From Galaxea fascicularis (taxonomy: Eukaryota > Cnidaria > Anthozoa > Scleractinia > Euphylliidae), in assembly GCA_948470475.1 (NCBI GenBank), contig OX419336.1, positions 10,774,395 through 10,838,394 of the forward strand: a DNA stretch of 64,000 bases. Direction: 5' to 3'. Position numbers and translations under genes: made by a program. The notes beneath the pieces were generated by a model, which worked only from the letters and a program-made list of their open reading frames with translations, had not been told where the DNA came from and searched no databases. How positions within the stretch are numbered: the first letter of the stretch is position 1; each line of letters begins with the position of its first letter. Positions 1-12,119 of the stretch are shown here, one piece after another.

Positions 1-348
1 ATTTCATTTTACTTCTGTAATAAATTGTTTTTGAAAATGAAATAAAATAAATTGAAACGAATGAAATGAAATAAAACAAATAAAACAAACTAAATAAGTA
101 AAACAAAATATATTATAAAAGCAAGATGAAAAAACACCGAAAATCCTTGTGGCAGCTCTAGGCCACCATAGGTACATCCATTCACAAGCAAAATATTTTC
201 AGATCATATTATCCATAAAATATATTATTATTTGTAGCGTCCTTCGCAGTCCTTATCGTTTCTGACAAATCCTCGCCCGCAACGGCTAAGCGTACTTAGA
301 TGGCAGAAAAAATTAACCCTTTTAATTTCACATCCCTGGATATAGACT
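1..348. other. AT-rich stretch, no gene seen
   Basis: The first 120 bases are low-complexity AAATAAAA-like sequence. No coding region, repeat terminus or RNA gene can be supported here. Confidence 0.5.
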
Positions 349-837
349 ATGTACGTCCTTTTTAAATTTCAGAATTTTCAGGGATCACTGAGTCTCAAGC
401 AATCCATGGGAAACCTGTCAAATCATCCCTTCAAAAATTATTGGTCAGCAATAAACCGTGGTGAAAAAGTGTTAGATTGCTATATGTGTGGTACAGCCGT
501 CGACGGTATGGAGTGGGTTGCGGATGTATTTAACGACCGTCCAGAAAAGACGTATATTTTTTACAGCTTTTCCAAGGAATCCGGCAGCATAACCGTGGGC
601 AGCAGGGGAGCTAGTTTCCGAGGTTTGACGGGTAGTGTGAGTCGAACAATCCAAGAAGGAACGCCCATGATCAAAATGCTTCGTCGTCCAGGTGAAAAAC
701 AAATGTGTGTTTCCTGCTTCGAGAAATGCCACCAGAACGTCTTCAAGAGCGTCGCCCTCTCAGTGCAGGGAAAAGCGGCTTTGGTCAATTCTGATTATAC
801 GTTAAACCGTGCCTCTTACGGAAGCGGGAAAAAATAA
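349..837 (+). CDS. Uncharacterised ORF or 3' exon, duplicated at 46.6 kb
   Basis: The open frame ends with ASYGSGKK and carries two CxxC pairs (CYMC near residue 45 and CVSC near residue 118) plus EKCHQ, so a small zinc-binding fold is possible. I do not recognise the family. A plausible 3' splice site (ttcag) lies near 379, so the true coding part may be a terminal exon of a gene that starts outside the window; the ATG at 349 is not convincing. The last 79 codons recur almost unchanged at 46570-46809, where the upstream part differs, which marks the edge of a segmental duplication. Function unknown. Confidence 0.35.
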   Translation: MYVLFKFQNFQGSLSLKQSMGNLSNHPFKNYWSAINRGEKVLDCYMCGTAVDGMEWVADVFNDRPEKTYIFYSFSKESGSITVGSRGASFRGLTGSVSRTIQEGTPMIKMLRRPGEKQMCVSCFEKCHQNVFKSVALSVQGKAALVNSDYTLNRASYGSGKK

Positions 838-2087
838 ATGCAATGAGCACTTCCTTGTAATGAGCAAAAACACGAGGAAATGGTTCCCAATTGCTCGTTC
901 CGGAAATCAAATAGAGACTAGGGACGAGTTTTTCAATTGTCATATAATTAAAAATCGAGACTGAACCATCACAACAAAAGTCACATCAAAATTATTCAGT
1001 AACCAAGCTTATGGTTTCCTTAGTTTCACTTGTGTGTTGAGTGACCTGGCCTTTGAATAGAAGCGAGGTTGTCTTGATACAAACTTCACTGCTTTTCTCA
1101 TGTAAATCAAGCTGTTGTTACGCTAACAAGGACGTATTTACACGAGAAAGACAGAGAGGTTGTTATCAAAACAAGGCACTGCCAGCTTCCCCAGTCTTCT
1201 TCTCAAAGACCTGGCACACTCAACTACTTAAACAATGTGTAAAGCAGCGCCCAGGCCTATACATTTAACTTCCGGAACGAGCAATTGATTGAATTTGCCG
1301 CTGCAGTGTAATTTTCTATATTAATAAGTATGTACGCTTTGTAATACCTCCAACACAACATTCTAATCTGTAAAGTTGACCTGTAAACTGGCTTCCTGTC
1401 ACTTTTAGCTTCTTAATTAGTTTTTTCAGTGACAGTACCCTTCCTATTCTTGTAAAAATGTAAACAATACGGGGTACAAATAAAGTGTTGTTGTCATTCC
1501 CGTCCGCATGACTTTTCGTTTTGCTAAAATCATTTTGATTGAAGTCGTACACAGCTGAGCAAAACGTCCTACCTTTTGTCCAGTGTACCACATTTTTCCT
1601 TTGTGAATTTGATAAACGAAGTCTTTTGGAACACTCAATAGAAAGATCTGCAGTCGACATTAGTCGATCCAAGTCAGATTGGGTGTATTGAACAAGGATG
1701 GTTTTCAAAGGCTTGGCTAGCGATGATGTGTTTCGTATCACAAAATATTGTAATTCGTATTGCAAAATTTATGTTTTCTTATCACCACTGCCCTTTTTAA
1801 ATTTACTTCTGACTAGTGGTCAAATTCACAATTACTATTAACCAGAGCCTTAGCTCATTTTTGACCTCATACGTACGTGCCGAACTCATGTTCAAACAAT
1901 TCACCGTTTTCGGCGGCCAAAAATATGGAATTATTTACCATTTTCAATTACTTCTTCCCCTAGTTTGTCCACCTTTCAAAGAAAGCTCTTTGATTTCCTC
2001 AGTTAAATGTACGGAATGTCCGACTCTTTTCAATCTTTATAGTCTTGCCACTGTATGTTAATAATAAGTTTCAATACATATACTGAC
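838..2087. repeat. Segmental duplication, copy 1 (continues to about 2640)
   Basis: From about 634 this segment matches 46594-48180 over most of its length, including the 3' part of the upstream ORF, the 'CCCAATTGCTCGTTCCGG' stretch and the run up to the MITE at 2400. The two copies differ by point changes and small indels; the MITE at 2091 is present only here. No intact gene is seen in the stretch. Confidence 0.7.
1690..1765 (-). pseudogene. GPCR relic (TM1/TM2 loop fragment)
   Basis: The minus strand encodes VIRNTSSLAKPLKT, which matches the loop after TM1 in the GPCR genes of this window (for example IRNTSSLANPL in the gene at 43193-44098). The similarity stops after about 20 codons and the rest of the frame is unrelated. 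A short relic copied with the GPCR cluster is the simplest reading. Confidence 0.4.
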
Positions 2088-2090
2088 TTA

Positions 2091-2349
2091 GGCCCGTTTC
2101 AAACGTCGTGCCACTGCCGTGTCGAACTCAATTGATCCAATTAAATTCGACGCTTCGACGTTTGAAACCAAGTCGTGCTACTGCTGTGTCGAACTCAATT
2201 CATAAATTATAAATACATTTTAAACGTCAGCAAAACTGCTTTGTTATGGTCTGACGCATGTTAACAGCACCAGTTTTATTCGAATGAATTAAATTCGACG
2301 TCTGAAACCAAGTCGGGCTACGGCAGTAGCACGACGTTTGAAACGTGTC
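2091..2349. mobile_element. MITE with long TIRs, TTA target duplication
   Basis: The ends are inverted repeats of about 35 bp (GGCCCGTTTCAAACGTCGTG at the left; the reverse complement with a few changes at the right). The flanks are TTA on both sides. The duplicated copy of this locus at 47.88 kb lacks the element, so it acts as an empty site. A 3-bp TTA duplication fits the PIF/Harbinger-Tourist group. No coding capacity. A truncated relative lies at 45640-45812. Confidence 0.65.
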
Positions 2350-2399
2350 TTAAGTCTTTATTAAGTCTTTACAGTCTTGCCTCTGTATGTTTTCAAATA

Positions 2400-2742
2400 A
2401 GGGTGTGTTTACATGATACCAGCGCGACTTTCATTCCGGGGCGAGATGAAAAGTTGCACAGTGTTTACATAAAGCCGTGTTTACTGGGTTCATTGGGGTG
2501 CCGTAAAATTGATGGAACTTCAATTAATATTGAAATAATAGTCAAACCGCGTTTACATGACACCGGAATGAATTTTCGTGCCGTGATGAAAACATCGCTC
2601 CAGCACAAGAACCGGGGTGAACTCGCGCCGGCATGACATTTTAAGTGGTGGTATCATGAAAACGAATACAGAGCCATAAGAGGGAACCGGGTGGAACTCG
2701 CGCCGGAATGAACGTCGCCCCGGTATCATGTAATCACCACCG
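2400..2742. mobile_element. MITE-like repeat with imperfect terminal inverted repeats
   Basis: The left end (GTTTACATGATACCAGCGCG, followed by a ATTCCGGGGCGA-like block) and the right end (CGGAATGAACGTCGCCCCGG then TATCATGTAA) are imperfect inverted copies. Internal blocks such as ACTCGCGCCGG repeat. A diverged copy lies at 47943-48130 in the second segmental duplicate. No coding region. Confidence 0.45.
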
Positions 2743-2815
2743 AAGTCTCAACACAACTCCGAGGGCGTTAAAGTCATAACAAAGCGTTGAATGCAATGTT
2801 AACAGTAAACGTCGC
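2743..2815. other. 5' flank and TSD of the BEL/Pao element
   Basis: Host sequence ending in GTCGC (2811-2815), the 5-bp target duplication repeated after the right LTR at 9674-9678. Confidence 0.7.
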
Positions 2816-2999
2816 TGTAACGGCCTCTCAACCGTTTAGATTTCGTGACAGGCCTACGTCACGTGCTGACGTTTTAGATACGGGACTTATTCACAGCTCC
2901 ACGAGGAGCAGAATCGTGTAAACCTTTTTTCGGGACCGTTTTCAGTTTTGATTCAAGTCTGTTTATAATTAAGCTGTTTTTCACCCGTCCAGCCTTACA
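2816..2999 (+). repeat. Left LTR of the BEL/Pao element
   Basis: TGTAACGGCC...CTTACA, 184 bp. The right LTR is identical in most positions but lacks an internal block of about 35 bp. Confidence 0.85.
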
Positions 3000-3033
3000 G
3001 TCAAAGACTTGTAACCGTTGGTTCCAGTTCACC

Positions 3034-4985
3034 ATGGACTCTACAAAACAAAGATACGACGCGGAAGACACCGGACTTGGTTCAACTTTCGCATCGAAGC
3101 AAGAAGAATTTCTCATCGAACGGTCGCGTGTTAAGTTGACCCCAAAATCGACAACAGAAGAACTTGTCACCCGATCACAGACTGAGGTTAGTGATTTACC
3201 CTTTATTTTACCACAAAGTGTTTCTTCAAGTCCAAAAATAATCGAAATTTCATCGACCAGCGAAGCAAACATTGTTGACGAATCTACTGGGAAAGAAACT
3301 CGGCCCAGGACCCTCACTGTTAAAGGGCGTGCATATCAGTGTAACTTAAAGAAAAACACCGCGTTAGCTAAAGATCGTGAGTTACGTACAAAGTTAAATA
3401 GCTTTGAAGAGCTGGTTAGTTTATCTCAAGATCCAAATGAAATCAGAAAAGAGGTTGCTGTTTTGACTAAGCTATTGGATGATGTCATACAAAGTTTTGA
3501 TGAATGGATATAATTGTCAAATGAGTCTAGTGAAACTCAGCGCGCTATGACTAAACAAGCGTATTTGATTGATACTTGGAAGTTGATTCATGCTACTGCT
3601 ATCCAACGAGTTCAGACAATCGAAGAAGATAAAAGGTCTGTGTCTTCTCGAAAATCCCACCATTCCCAATCCTCTAGATCTAGTACATCAAAGCCAAGTA
3701 GAAGTTCATGTAAAGAGACACTTATTGATTTTCGCGCTAAGCGAGCTGCTTTAGAAGAAGCTTTAAAGTTCTCAGCCGCCATCGCTGAACAAGAAAACAA
3801 GTTACAGCAGTTAAAAATGAAGAAAGAACTTGGCGAAATCGCTGCACAAGAAGCCGTTTACGAAGAGGCTGTGAATAGTGAGAGTCAGTTATATGATGAG
3901 CAGCCACCCTTACTGCACACCACGCAACATGATGTTGTTTCTGCCTTCCTAGAAATAGACAATGTCGCAGGATTGACTTCTACACCAGGTGCTACCAATC
4001 CGACACTCTTTAACCAAGAAACGTGTCCAGCTGGCATTGCACTTGTTACATCCCCACCAGCTATTACGCCCACGGAGTCGCAATTTCAAGTCGAGCCTCC
4101 AGCCTTCTTCAGTGTAAACCATACCACACCAGTCGTGCCGACTCAAGAGCCGTCACAAATATTCATCAGTGCTTCACCGATTGATTACACCGTGACTACC
4201 TGCAGCTTCAGCGGTGGAGGTCAGGTGCCTCTCGTTTTTCCATCGAGCTGTACAGAACCGTCAGGACGCCACCCACCTAGAGGTTTCTGTGGAAACACAC
4301 CCATTTTTGTTCCGTCGCCTACAACAGCCTATGGTCCAGCACCTCAAAACTACTCAGCCCAACTTACAGATGCTCTTGCTAAAATTAGTCAGTTACAGCG
4401 CCTACCCCAAGCGAAGCCTGATGTTTTTAGAGGCGATGAACATGACAAAACGAAATTCTTTCTCTGGGAAAATGCTTTCGAAAGCCTGATTGATTCTGCA
4501 CCAGTAACATCTCGACAGAAGCTACATCTCTTGTACCAGCATCTAGATGGTAAAGCCAGAAAGGTTGTGGAGCAACTCCAGTACTTGGTAAAAGACCCAG
4601 ATGGTGCATATCAAGAAGCACGCAAGATCCTCAAAGAACGTTTCGGCAATCCAGCAGTCATAAGCACCAGTTTCGAAAAGAAGTTAGCAACTTGGCCTAA
4701 AATCGGACCGAACGACGCAACTGCATTAGAGGAATTCAGTGACTTCCTCCAACAAGTGAAGCTCGCAAGTGAACATATCACAAGTCTCAAAGTGCTTAAC
4801 TTTCCATCACAAATCCAAAATCTCGTCGACAAGTTACCGAGCTGGTTCAAAGCTAAATGGTCCGACAAAGTGTCACGGCTTCAAAGGAAAGAAGGTACAG
4901 ATGCCTTTCCATCGTTCAAAGATTTCGTTGAAGAAGTTCGTTACCACGCTGAAAGAACAAACGTTCCTCAAATTCTCCCAAGGTC
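3034..4985 (+). pseudogene. BEL/Pao gag
   Basis: The frame opens at ATG 3034 just inside the left LTR. A TAA at 3511-3513 interrupts it and the same frame reopens at once. Residues after the stop include a Ser-rich and a coiled-coil region (EEALKFSAAIAEQ). The DUF1759-type capsid region (FRGDEHDKTKFFLWENAF ... KILKERFGNP) spans about 4420-4960. The frame is then lost at about 4965-4985, where the zinc-knuckle part continues in another frame. The nonsense codon and shift make it a pseudogene. Confidence 0.75.
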
Positions 4986-7125
4986 CAGGAACAGTAGGTG
5001 CCTCGCTTTCAGAACGTTTCAAGGGTCCCAGTCGTCCACCTCGTCGCACCCGAACTTCGAATGTTGCCTTAACCTCCACACCACCTCCAGACAATACCGA
5101 ACCAAAGGTTCGCAACGACGAACTTACTGAGAACCTTCAGGTGCTAGCAACTCAGGCTCAACCACCCAACCTCGTAGCTCCGCCTGGAACTGCTACCTAC
5201 TGCTTCTACCACAAGACGAAGTCTCACGCAATGAGTGACTGTGAACAGTTCCAAAAGCTTAGCTATGACGAACGCAAAGATTTTCTGGTCAAAAACAGGA
5301 CTTGCTTTAAGTGTGTCAGCAGTACTGAACATGTCTCCAAAGACTGTGAAAGAGACAAGCTCGAATGTAAAATATGCCAGCAGAAACACGCTACCATACT
5401 GCATGACCCAGCCAGACACCTCAAGAAAGTCACGAACCAAACCAATTCTACCTGTGCTCAAGTTTGTGGACCAAGCCAACCAGCACGTTCCTGCGCGCGA
5501 ATAGTTCTGCTTGAAGTCTTCCACCAAGAAAACCCTTCGGAGAAGGTGGTTACCTATGCAGTACTGGATGACCAGTCGACAGATGTCTTCATTACAGACA
5601 CACTGCTCGAACAGCTGAAGATTGAAGGCCAGGAAGTGGACCTCGAAATTAATACCATCACAGGCACTAACAGTGTCCGCACTCGAAAAGTCAATGGACT
5701 ACACATCCAGGACATTGACCATCAACACAAATCTCTTAAGATCCCTTTCGCGTATTCTGAAGACAGGATCCCAGCCAGCCATGAAGATATCGCAACACTA
5801 GGAACAGCTAAGTCATGGAAGCATTTGGAGAAGATCGCCCACCTCATTCATCACCAGCCTAATGTCGAGATAGGATTGTTAATCGGCCGCAACATCCCGT
5901 CAGCCTTTCAACCGTTACAAATCATCTATGGGAATGACAATGAGCCTTGGGCTGAACAGTACAAATTTGGATGGACAATCATTGGTCCTGTATATCTAGA
6001 TAACAGAGGCACTGAAAACTGCGCCACTGTTAACAGCATCACCATCCTGAGAGAAGACCCCCAGAATCTTTTCAACTGGCCAACAAGTAACAACTCCAAA
6101 GAAATACCTGTGGTCTCCTTCACCACAAAACACTGTTTGAAAGACGTCACTTCACCACAGCAAATCAGACAGATGATGCAGCTGGACTACAGTGAGCTTT
6201 ATCACACCTGAAACATCCCAGGCACTGAAAAGAGCGAATCAGTCGAAGACAAACGTTTTACTAATCTTCTCAGCGCCAACATTCATAAGAGCGAATTGGG
6301 AAACTGGGAGTTGCCCCTGCCATTCAAAACACATAATGTCACTTTGCCGAACAATCGCGAACAGTGTTTAAAACGACTCTTGGGCATAAAGAAGAAACTC
6401 CTTAGGCACGACAAGGTTAAGGAACATTACATTGAATTCATGCAGAAAATCTTAGACAGAAATCATGCTAGTCTTGTTCCACCAGATGAGCTTAACACCC
6501 AGCCAGGGAAAGTGTGGTACCTTCCACATTTCGATATCTACCACCCAAAGAAAGCTGACCAGATTCGAATAGTTTTTGACTGCAGTGCTGTTTTTCAAGA
6601 TCCCTCACTAAACAAACATCTCCTGCCAGGACCCGATATGATGAACAGGCTTACAGGTGTCCTTTCACGTTTTCGGAAAGAAGAAACGGCAGTGACATGC
6701 GACATCGAACAGATGTTCCATAGCTTTTACGTCAACCCCGAACAAAGAGACCTTTTGAGATTTCTGTGGTTTAAAGATAATGATCTGGCTGGTCAAATCG
6801 TGGAATATCGTATGAATGTACATTTTTCGGTGCAGTTTCCTCACCGGGAGTCACCAATTTTGGTCTTAGTATGATAGCTGAAATCGGTCGAGAGCAGTTT
6901 GGTGACGCAGCTGCAGACTTTCTACATAACGACTTTTATGTAGACGATGGTTTCAAATCCTTTGCCACACCCGACAGTGCTATCAGTGTCATTAAGAGCA
7001 CTCAAGCCATGTGTGCAGCAGTCAATTTGCGTTTGCACAAGCTTGCTAGTAATAGTAAGACTGTGTTGGAAGCCCTACCTACAGATCATAGTGGGAAAAA
7101 TGGAGATCAGAACTACCACTCTTAG
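4986..7125 (+). pseudogene. BEL/Pao zinc knuckles, protease and reverse transcriptase
   Basis: The frame that begins near 4986 carries three Cys/His knuckles (CFYHKTKSH..DC, CFKC...DC, CKIC), then the DUF1758-type protease with AVLDDQSTDVFI. A TGA at 6209-6211 interrupts it. It continues into the RT (IRIVFDCSA, CDIEQMFHSF), shifts frame near 6820, and resumes at 6871 with FYVDDG, the RT catalytic motif. It breaks again at about 7125. Confidence 0.8.
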
Positions 7126-7178
7126 AGAAAATCAAGATTCTGAGATGCGTAAAGCCTCCCAATTTCGGTGAGCCATCT

Positions 7179-7592
7179 GTGATTGAGTTGCACAGTTTCT
7201 CAGACGCCAGTGATGCAGGTCTGGGACAAGTGACCTACTTGCGCCTCATCAACAACCTACGTCAAGTGCATGTTAGTTTTCTAATGGGTAAGGCCCGCGT
7301 TGCACCTTTGAAACCTATGTCAATTCCACGTCGTGAACTGACTGCAGCAGTAATTTCAGTCAATGTTGCCTCCATGCTAAGCAAAGAACTCAACTACAAG
7401 GATCCAGTAGAAGTATTTTACACTGACTCCTCAGTCGTTTTGAGTTACATCCGCAACGAAGCAAGACGCTTTTTTCACTTATGTTGGAAATCGTATTCAG
7501 CACATACACGACAAATCCAATCCACAACAGTGGCATCACGTAGCCAGCCAAAGCAACCCAGCCGACATCACCTCAAGAGGCATCAGTGCTAA
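7179..7592 (+). pseudogene. BEL/Pao RNase H domain
   Basis: ELHSFSDASDAGLGQV and VFYTDSSVVLSYI are RNase H-type motifs with the acidic residues in place. The frame is separate from the RT part and is lost again near 7480, before the integrase. Confidence 0.7.
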
Positions 7593-7650
7593 GCAACTTG
7601 CTGAACGTAAAATTTGGTTTAAAGGCCCTGGCTTTTTATGGGAAAGCTAC

Positions 7651-9381
7651 GTGACAGTGCTGAACACGAGCCCAGTTCCACACTTGAACCCCGAAGATGC
7701 AGAAATAAAGAAAGGGAAAGCGGCCGTCCTCATTTCAAATGGTGTAGCACCCAAAGCAAAAGCAAGGGAAAAGAGAATCTTTCCCGCAGTTCTCGAGTTG
7801 AAACGCTTTAGCCACTCATCCTCCTTCTTTCGATTGAAGAGGAGCATTGTCAATATCCAGAGAATGATCGAACGAAATCGTCCAAACAAGCAGTACAATA
7901 CAAGACCTGTTACCGGTCCCCCAACAGTGGAAGAAATGGTCTTAACAGAAGAAGTAATTCTCAAGTCAGTGCAGTACTGGAATTTTACTGAAGAAATCCA
8001 AATCGTGCGGAGCCTCAAAGACAGCGATTGTATGTTTCAGAGTCGCCAGAACGCCCACACTAGAAATGAAAAGCTGAAACAGACCAGCTCACTCTTCAGA
8101 CTTGACCCCTTTCTCGATGAAAGGGAAATACTTAGAGTAGGAGGCAGACTCAAGAGGGCCACCATGGCATTTGAAGTAAAACATCCAGTTATCATTCCTA
8201 AGCAGAGTCACGTAACCGAGCTGCTCATCAGACACTACCACAGTAAGGACCAACATCATCAACGACGCTGTATGACCCATAATGCCCTCCGACAAGCCGG
8301 GTATTGGATTATAAATGGCCGTTCCTCTGTATCCAAGCAACTCCTGAAGTGTACTACTTGTCGCAGATTACGCGGACCTGCTCAAACGCAGAAGATGGCT
8401 AACCTTCCTGAAGAACGTATCAATCCTGCACCAACCTTTGCATATGTTGGCATGGACGTTTTCGGCCCCTGGTATATCAAAGAGGGTCGGAAAGAATTAA
8501 ATCGGTTGGGTTTAATCTTCACGTGCCTTTGTTCCCGAGCCATCCACTTAGAAACCTTGAACACCATGGAAACAGATGCATTTATCGATGCTCTTCGTCG
8601 ATTCATCAATCGAAGAGGCAAAGTGCGCCAACTGAGATGCGACCAAGGAACAAACTTTGTGGGAGGGAAGAACGAGCTTAGCGCGGCTCTGAAGGAAGTG
8701 AACACCGATTCAGTTAGAAAGTTTCTTCTGTCGCAAGATTGTGATCTAATAGAGTTCAAGATGAATGTGCCATCCGCCTCCCATATGGGCGGCATATGGG
8801 AGCTTCTTATTCGTACCGTACGCTCAGTACTCTCCGGTCTCTTGGAAGACCACGCTCGACAGCTTGATGATGAAGCCCTTCGTACCCTGTTCACAGAAGC
8901 AGAAAATATCGTGAATAGTCGTCCTCTGACCGTCGACAATTTATCAGATCCTGATTCTCCGGAGCCAATCACCCCCAATCACTTGCTCACTTGCAAATCC
9001 AAAGTGGTGCTACCACCTCCTGGGAACTTCACAAGGCCAGATCTTTACTCAAAGAAACGATGGCGCAGAGTACAGTACCTATCAGAACAGTTTTGGTCTC
9101 GATGGCAACGCGAATACTGTCTTCTACAGCAGAAGCGCCAGAAATGGAACCGAGTCAGTCCTAACAGTCAAGTTGATGATATCGTCCTGATACGAGACGA
9201 ATCGTGTCCCAGAAACCAGTGGCCTCTTGCCAAGGTGACTGAAGTCTATCCTAGTCAAGATGGTCTTGTTCCCAAAGTCCGCCTTCTCACAACTCGTTCT
9301 GGGAAAAGGACGACTCTTGAGAGACCGATCCAGAAGTTGATCCTAGTTTATCGACCCAAAGATGATGGAAGTTGCAGCTAA
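7651..9381 (+). pseudogene. BEL/Pao integrase and C-terminal domain
   Basis: The longest open part of the element (about 576 codons). It has an H2C2-type region (HYHSKDQHHQ ... CTTCRRLRG), then the rve core with GMDVFGPW, LRCDQGTNFVG and MGGIWELLIRT carrying the D, D and E residues, and a DUF5641-like end (KRWRRVQYLSEQFWSRW, VDDIVLIRDE). It is intact as a domain but detached from the broken upstream frame, so it is treated as part of the pseudogene. Confidence 0.8.
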
Positions 9382-9524
9382 TTTGGAAACCTTATGACCG
9401 GAGTACGACCCCGTCGGGGAGCCAAATAATTCTCAGACAGTCGTTTGAACAGTGAATTTTGAAACACTTCAGTTTTTTACCTTTTGTTAAAATGTCATAC
9501 ATTTAACAATGTATGGGGGAGCCA

Positions 9525-9673
9525 TGTAACGGCCTCTCAACCGTTTAGATTTCGTGACAGGCCTACGTCACGTGCTGACGTTTTAGGTACGGGACTTATT
9601 CACAGCTCCACGAGGAGCAGAATCGTGTAACCCTTTTTTTCGGGACCGTTTTCAGTTTTCGTCCAGCCTTACA
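9525..9673 (+). repeat. Right LTR of the BEL/Pao element
   Basis: 149 bp, TGTAACGGCC...CTTACA, followed by the GTCGC target duplication at 9674-9678. It lacks about 35 bp present in the left LTR; the missing block is bounded by GTTTT-like repeats, so a small deletion is likely. Confidence 0.85.
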
Positions 9674-9678
9674 GTCGC

Positions 9679-10154
9679 AATCCAATTCTTCGGCTTTTGT
9701 GCTTGCACTTGTTTTGCAGAACATGTTAACTTTTATTTTTCCGTTGCGTTATCTTCCTAATCTCTCGGAATATGCAAACTCCAGGTCGGATGTTCAGTCC
9801 TAAATTCTAGAACTTCCGTTACACTGCGCAAAATCAGAGGGCAGAACAAGATTCGGACGAACCAGTTCTGGATTTGTTGCATTTCGCTGTAAAATACGAG
9901 TTGGATAGATTCAGTGGGGAAACCAGACGCTCTGATCAGAAAGAAATAGTGGGAAATTTTAAAAGCTGTAAAGCGTCGTCTGAGGGCAACTGAAACAACA
10001 GGATTCGAAGGAATGATCGAGCGAAGAGACATCTACATGATTTCAGCACTTGACAAAGTCCCATTGACTTATGGCTGTTATGTGTGTGTGGCCTCATACA
10101 ACATAAGCCTTTTTGGGATATCACGCCAAGCCGCCCACTTTGCTGGATAGAACA
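9679..10154. other. No feature recognised
   Basis: Host flank right of the BEL/Pao element. Short open frames on the minus strand show no familiar motif. Confidence 0.4.
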
Positions 10155-10387
10155 GGCCAGCACTAGGGGTGGTCACAGCCAGGGTTCGTTACGTCCCTAG
10201 TGGTTCTTCAACGTCCCACAGAAACAATTGTGAAGAATTGTGAGACGGGACCTCCGGTTCATCGTCCTTATCCGAGAAGACTAGAAAGTCTAACCATTTG
10301 CAATGTCATTGAGTGTTGGTCCGGTCCGGCCGACCTCCCGCACGTTAGTCCGGAACTCTACCAACTGAGCTAACCGTTCGGTGGTTA
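10155..10387 (-). mobile_element. tRNA-derived SINE
   Basis: Read on the minus strand the repeat starts with GGTTAGCTCAGTTGGTAGAG, a tRNA-type A box. The rest (blocks such as GACGGGACCTCCGGTTCATC and CACTAGGGGTGGTCACAG on the plus strand) recurs at 48513-48816, where the copy has its own target duplication. Confidence 0.65.
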
Positions 10388-11469
10388 AATATTAGATGTA
10401 GATGTAGAAGCCTGAACCCACATGAGAACCCTTTGCAGTATACGACAGTCCCTCTACATCTCATCTACATCTACATCTACCATCTATATTCCATACAGAG
10501 ACAATAGTGTTTCTTCGCCTGTTTTACCTTTTTTGGGATCACGTCTCGTGTGTATTTTCTTCTTCTTTTGACTGGTAACACTGATTCTCTGTACTTTTGT
10601 AAAAAAAAAAAATGACTTTCGAACCTTATGACCTTGTGGTAAGCGTCTAGCAATTTTTAATTTAAAAACCTCTCAAGAACCGAACGAATATTTTGTAGTA
10701 ATGCCTTTGGGCCAAAAAGATCCGATGGATGATTCCATACAGTGATATTTTCATCAAATGTTCAACAAGTACCCCAGTCGGTTTGCTCGCTGGTTCACTT
10801 TGACTTCCGATTTTAATACCATTGTGTTCAGCAATCAATAGGAATTGGATCTGAAATCCAAATGGCCAGAGGTCCCGATCCCTCTCGCATGTCAAAAAGG
10901 ATCGCGACCCCTGGGGACGAGATTGGCGTGTGGCTAAAGTCGACGACGTTTATTTGAGCGATTTGCCGGCGTCTTGGAAATAGCAGGACGTCAGATTCAA
11001 TTCTCAACGTTTTCCTCCGATACTTCAGATGTTTTTGCCAAATAATTCAAGTATCACATCAGGGGCATGTTCTTGATATATGCTTTTGATTTTTGCCATG
11101 GCGAATAGTCTAACAGTGAAACGCCAAGTAAACTGAGTGGATATCCCTCCAAAGTTCAAGTCTATTAAAGGCTTAAAAAGCATACACAAGTCAGAGAAAG
11201 ATACGCACTGCTCGCAGTTAGTAACAGCTGTTCGAGGCGAGCAGTGGATTTGACGCATAACAAATAATTTACAACAATTCAACCTTACAGAGAAAAAAAA
11301 AGTAACTTACAATAAAGTAACAGGTAAAACAAGAGAAACGAAAGTACAATGACAAAGAACTTGGACTGGATGTGAACTGTTAAAGAGATGAGATTTACGA
11401 TAACAGAAAGATACATAGCCGATTACTTAACAATATTTAGAGTAAAAAGGAAGGTTATATTATATTACT
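10388..11469. other. No gene; short CTACAT-type repeats near 10390-10490
   Basis: TAGATG/CTACAT units sit on both sides of a short spacer at about 10390-10490 and could form a hairpin. The rest shows no coding or RNA feature I can support. Confidence 0.4.
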
Positions 11470-11764
11470 TTGAGTACTTAAGTTAAGCGATGATAGCCAT
11501 AGAACGAAATATAATGTACAAGTAAGTTAGACAATGTTGACAGGAGTAAGGATGATGTGATGTTTCCAAGAGAGGTTCTCGTAAGCACGCCCAGATATTT
11601 AACATAGTTTTTGCACTCCAAAGAAACGTAGGAATTGCTGAGGTGGTCAAAAACTTTCAAATTGACTTGGTAAGGTAGTTTTTTCTGTCTGGGTCGAAAA
11701 TTTTTAATATTTAGAGATAGCTTGTTTGCTATTAGCCAACCATAAACCTTTCAAAGCTCGTTGT

Positions 11765-12119
11765 TCAAAGATTCGTGTCGTCCGCAAATAAATAAGACTT
11801 CAATTGGTTACAGCTATTGCAAATATCATGTACATAAATAAGGAAGAGCAGGGGTCCTAAAACCGATCCTTGAGGGACTCCAGATAGTAGCATTTCTTTA
11901 CTAGATGTATTTCTGCGGCCAATTTCAGTAATCTGCTTGCGTCCTACAAGATATGAGGTAAACCAATCATTTATAATGCCTCGTATCCCATAGTGACTCA
12001 GTTTCTGCAGTAATATTGAGTGGTTTACGGTGTCGAACGCTTTCTGCGGATCAATACTGAAATATACCGCATGTGTACAGCTTTTTATCCATGTTGGTTT
12101 GAATTTGATTGAGTATGTC
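11765..12119 (-). pseudogene. LINE reverse transcriptase core fragment
   Basis: About 118 codons with the RT motifs AFDTVNHSILL, GVPQGSVLGPLLFLIY and FADDT. The 5' end is cut by the Penelope insertion at 12120; the 3' part is frameshifted. Confidence 0.75.

Larger units (their letters stand above)
2816..9673 (+). mobile_element. BEL/Pao LTR retrotransposon, decayed
   Basis: Two LTRs starting TGTAACGGCC and ending CTTACA bound the element, with GTCGC duplicated on both sides. Between them, in BEL/Pao order, are gag (DUF1759-like), zinc knuckles, an aspartic protease of the DUF1758 type, reverse transcriptase, RNase H, an integrase with H2C2 and DDE motifs, and a DUF5641-like C-terminus. The frame is interrupted several times by stops and shifts, so this copy cannot make its polyprotein. 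It is related to belpaoviruses and is annotated as an old genomic copy. Confidence 0.9.

Noticed and set aside
10340..10380. tRNA gene
   Set aside because: The A box is present but the tRNA fold is incomplete and the unit recurs as a SINE.
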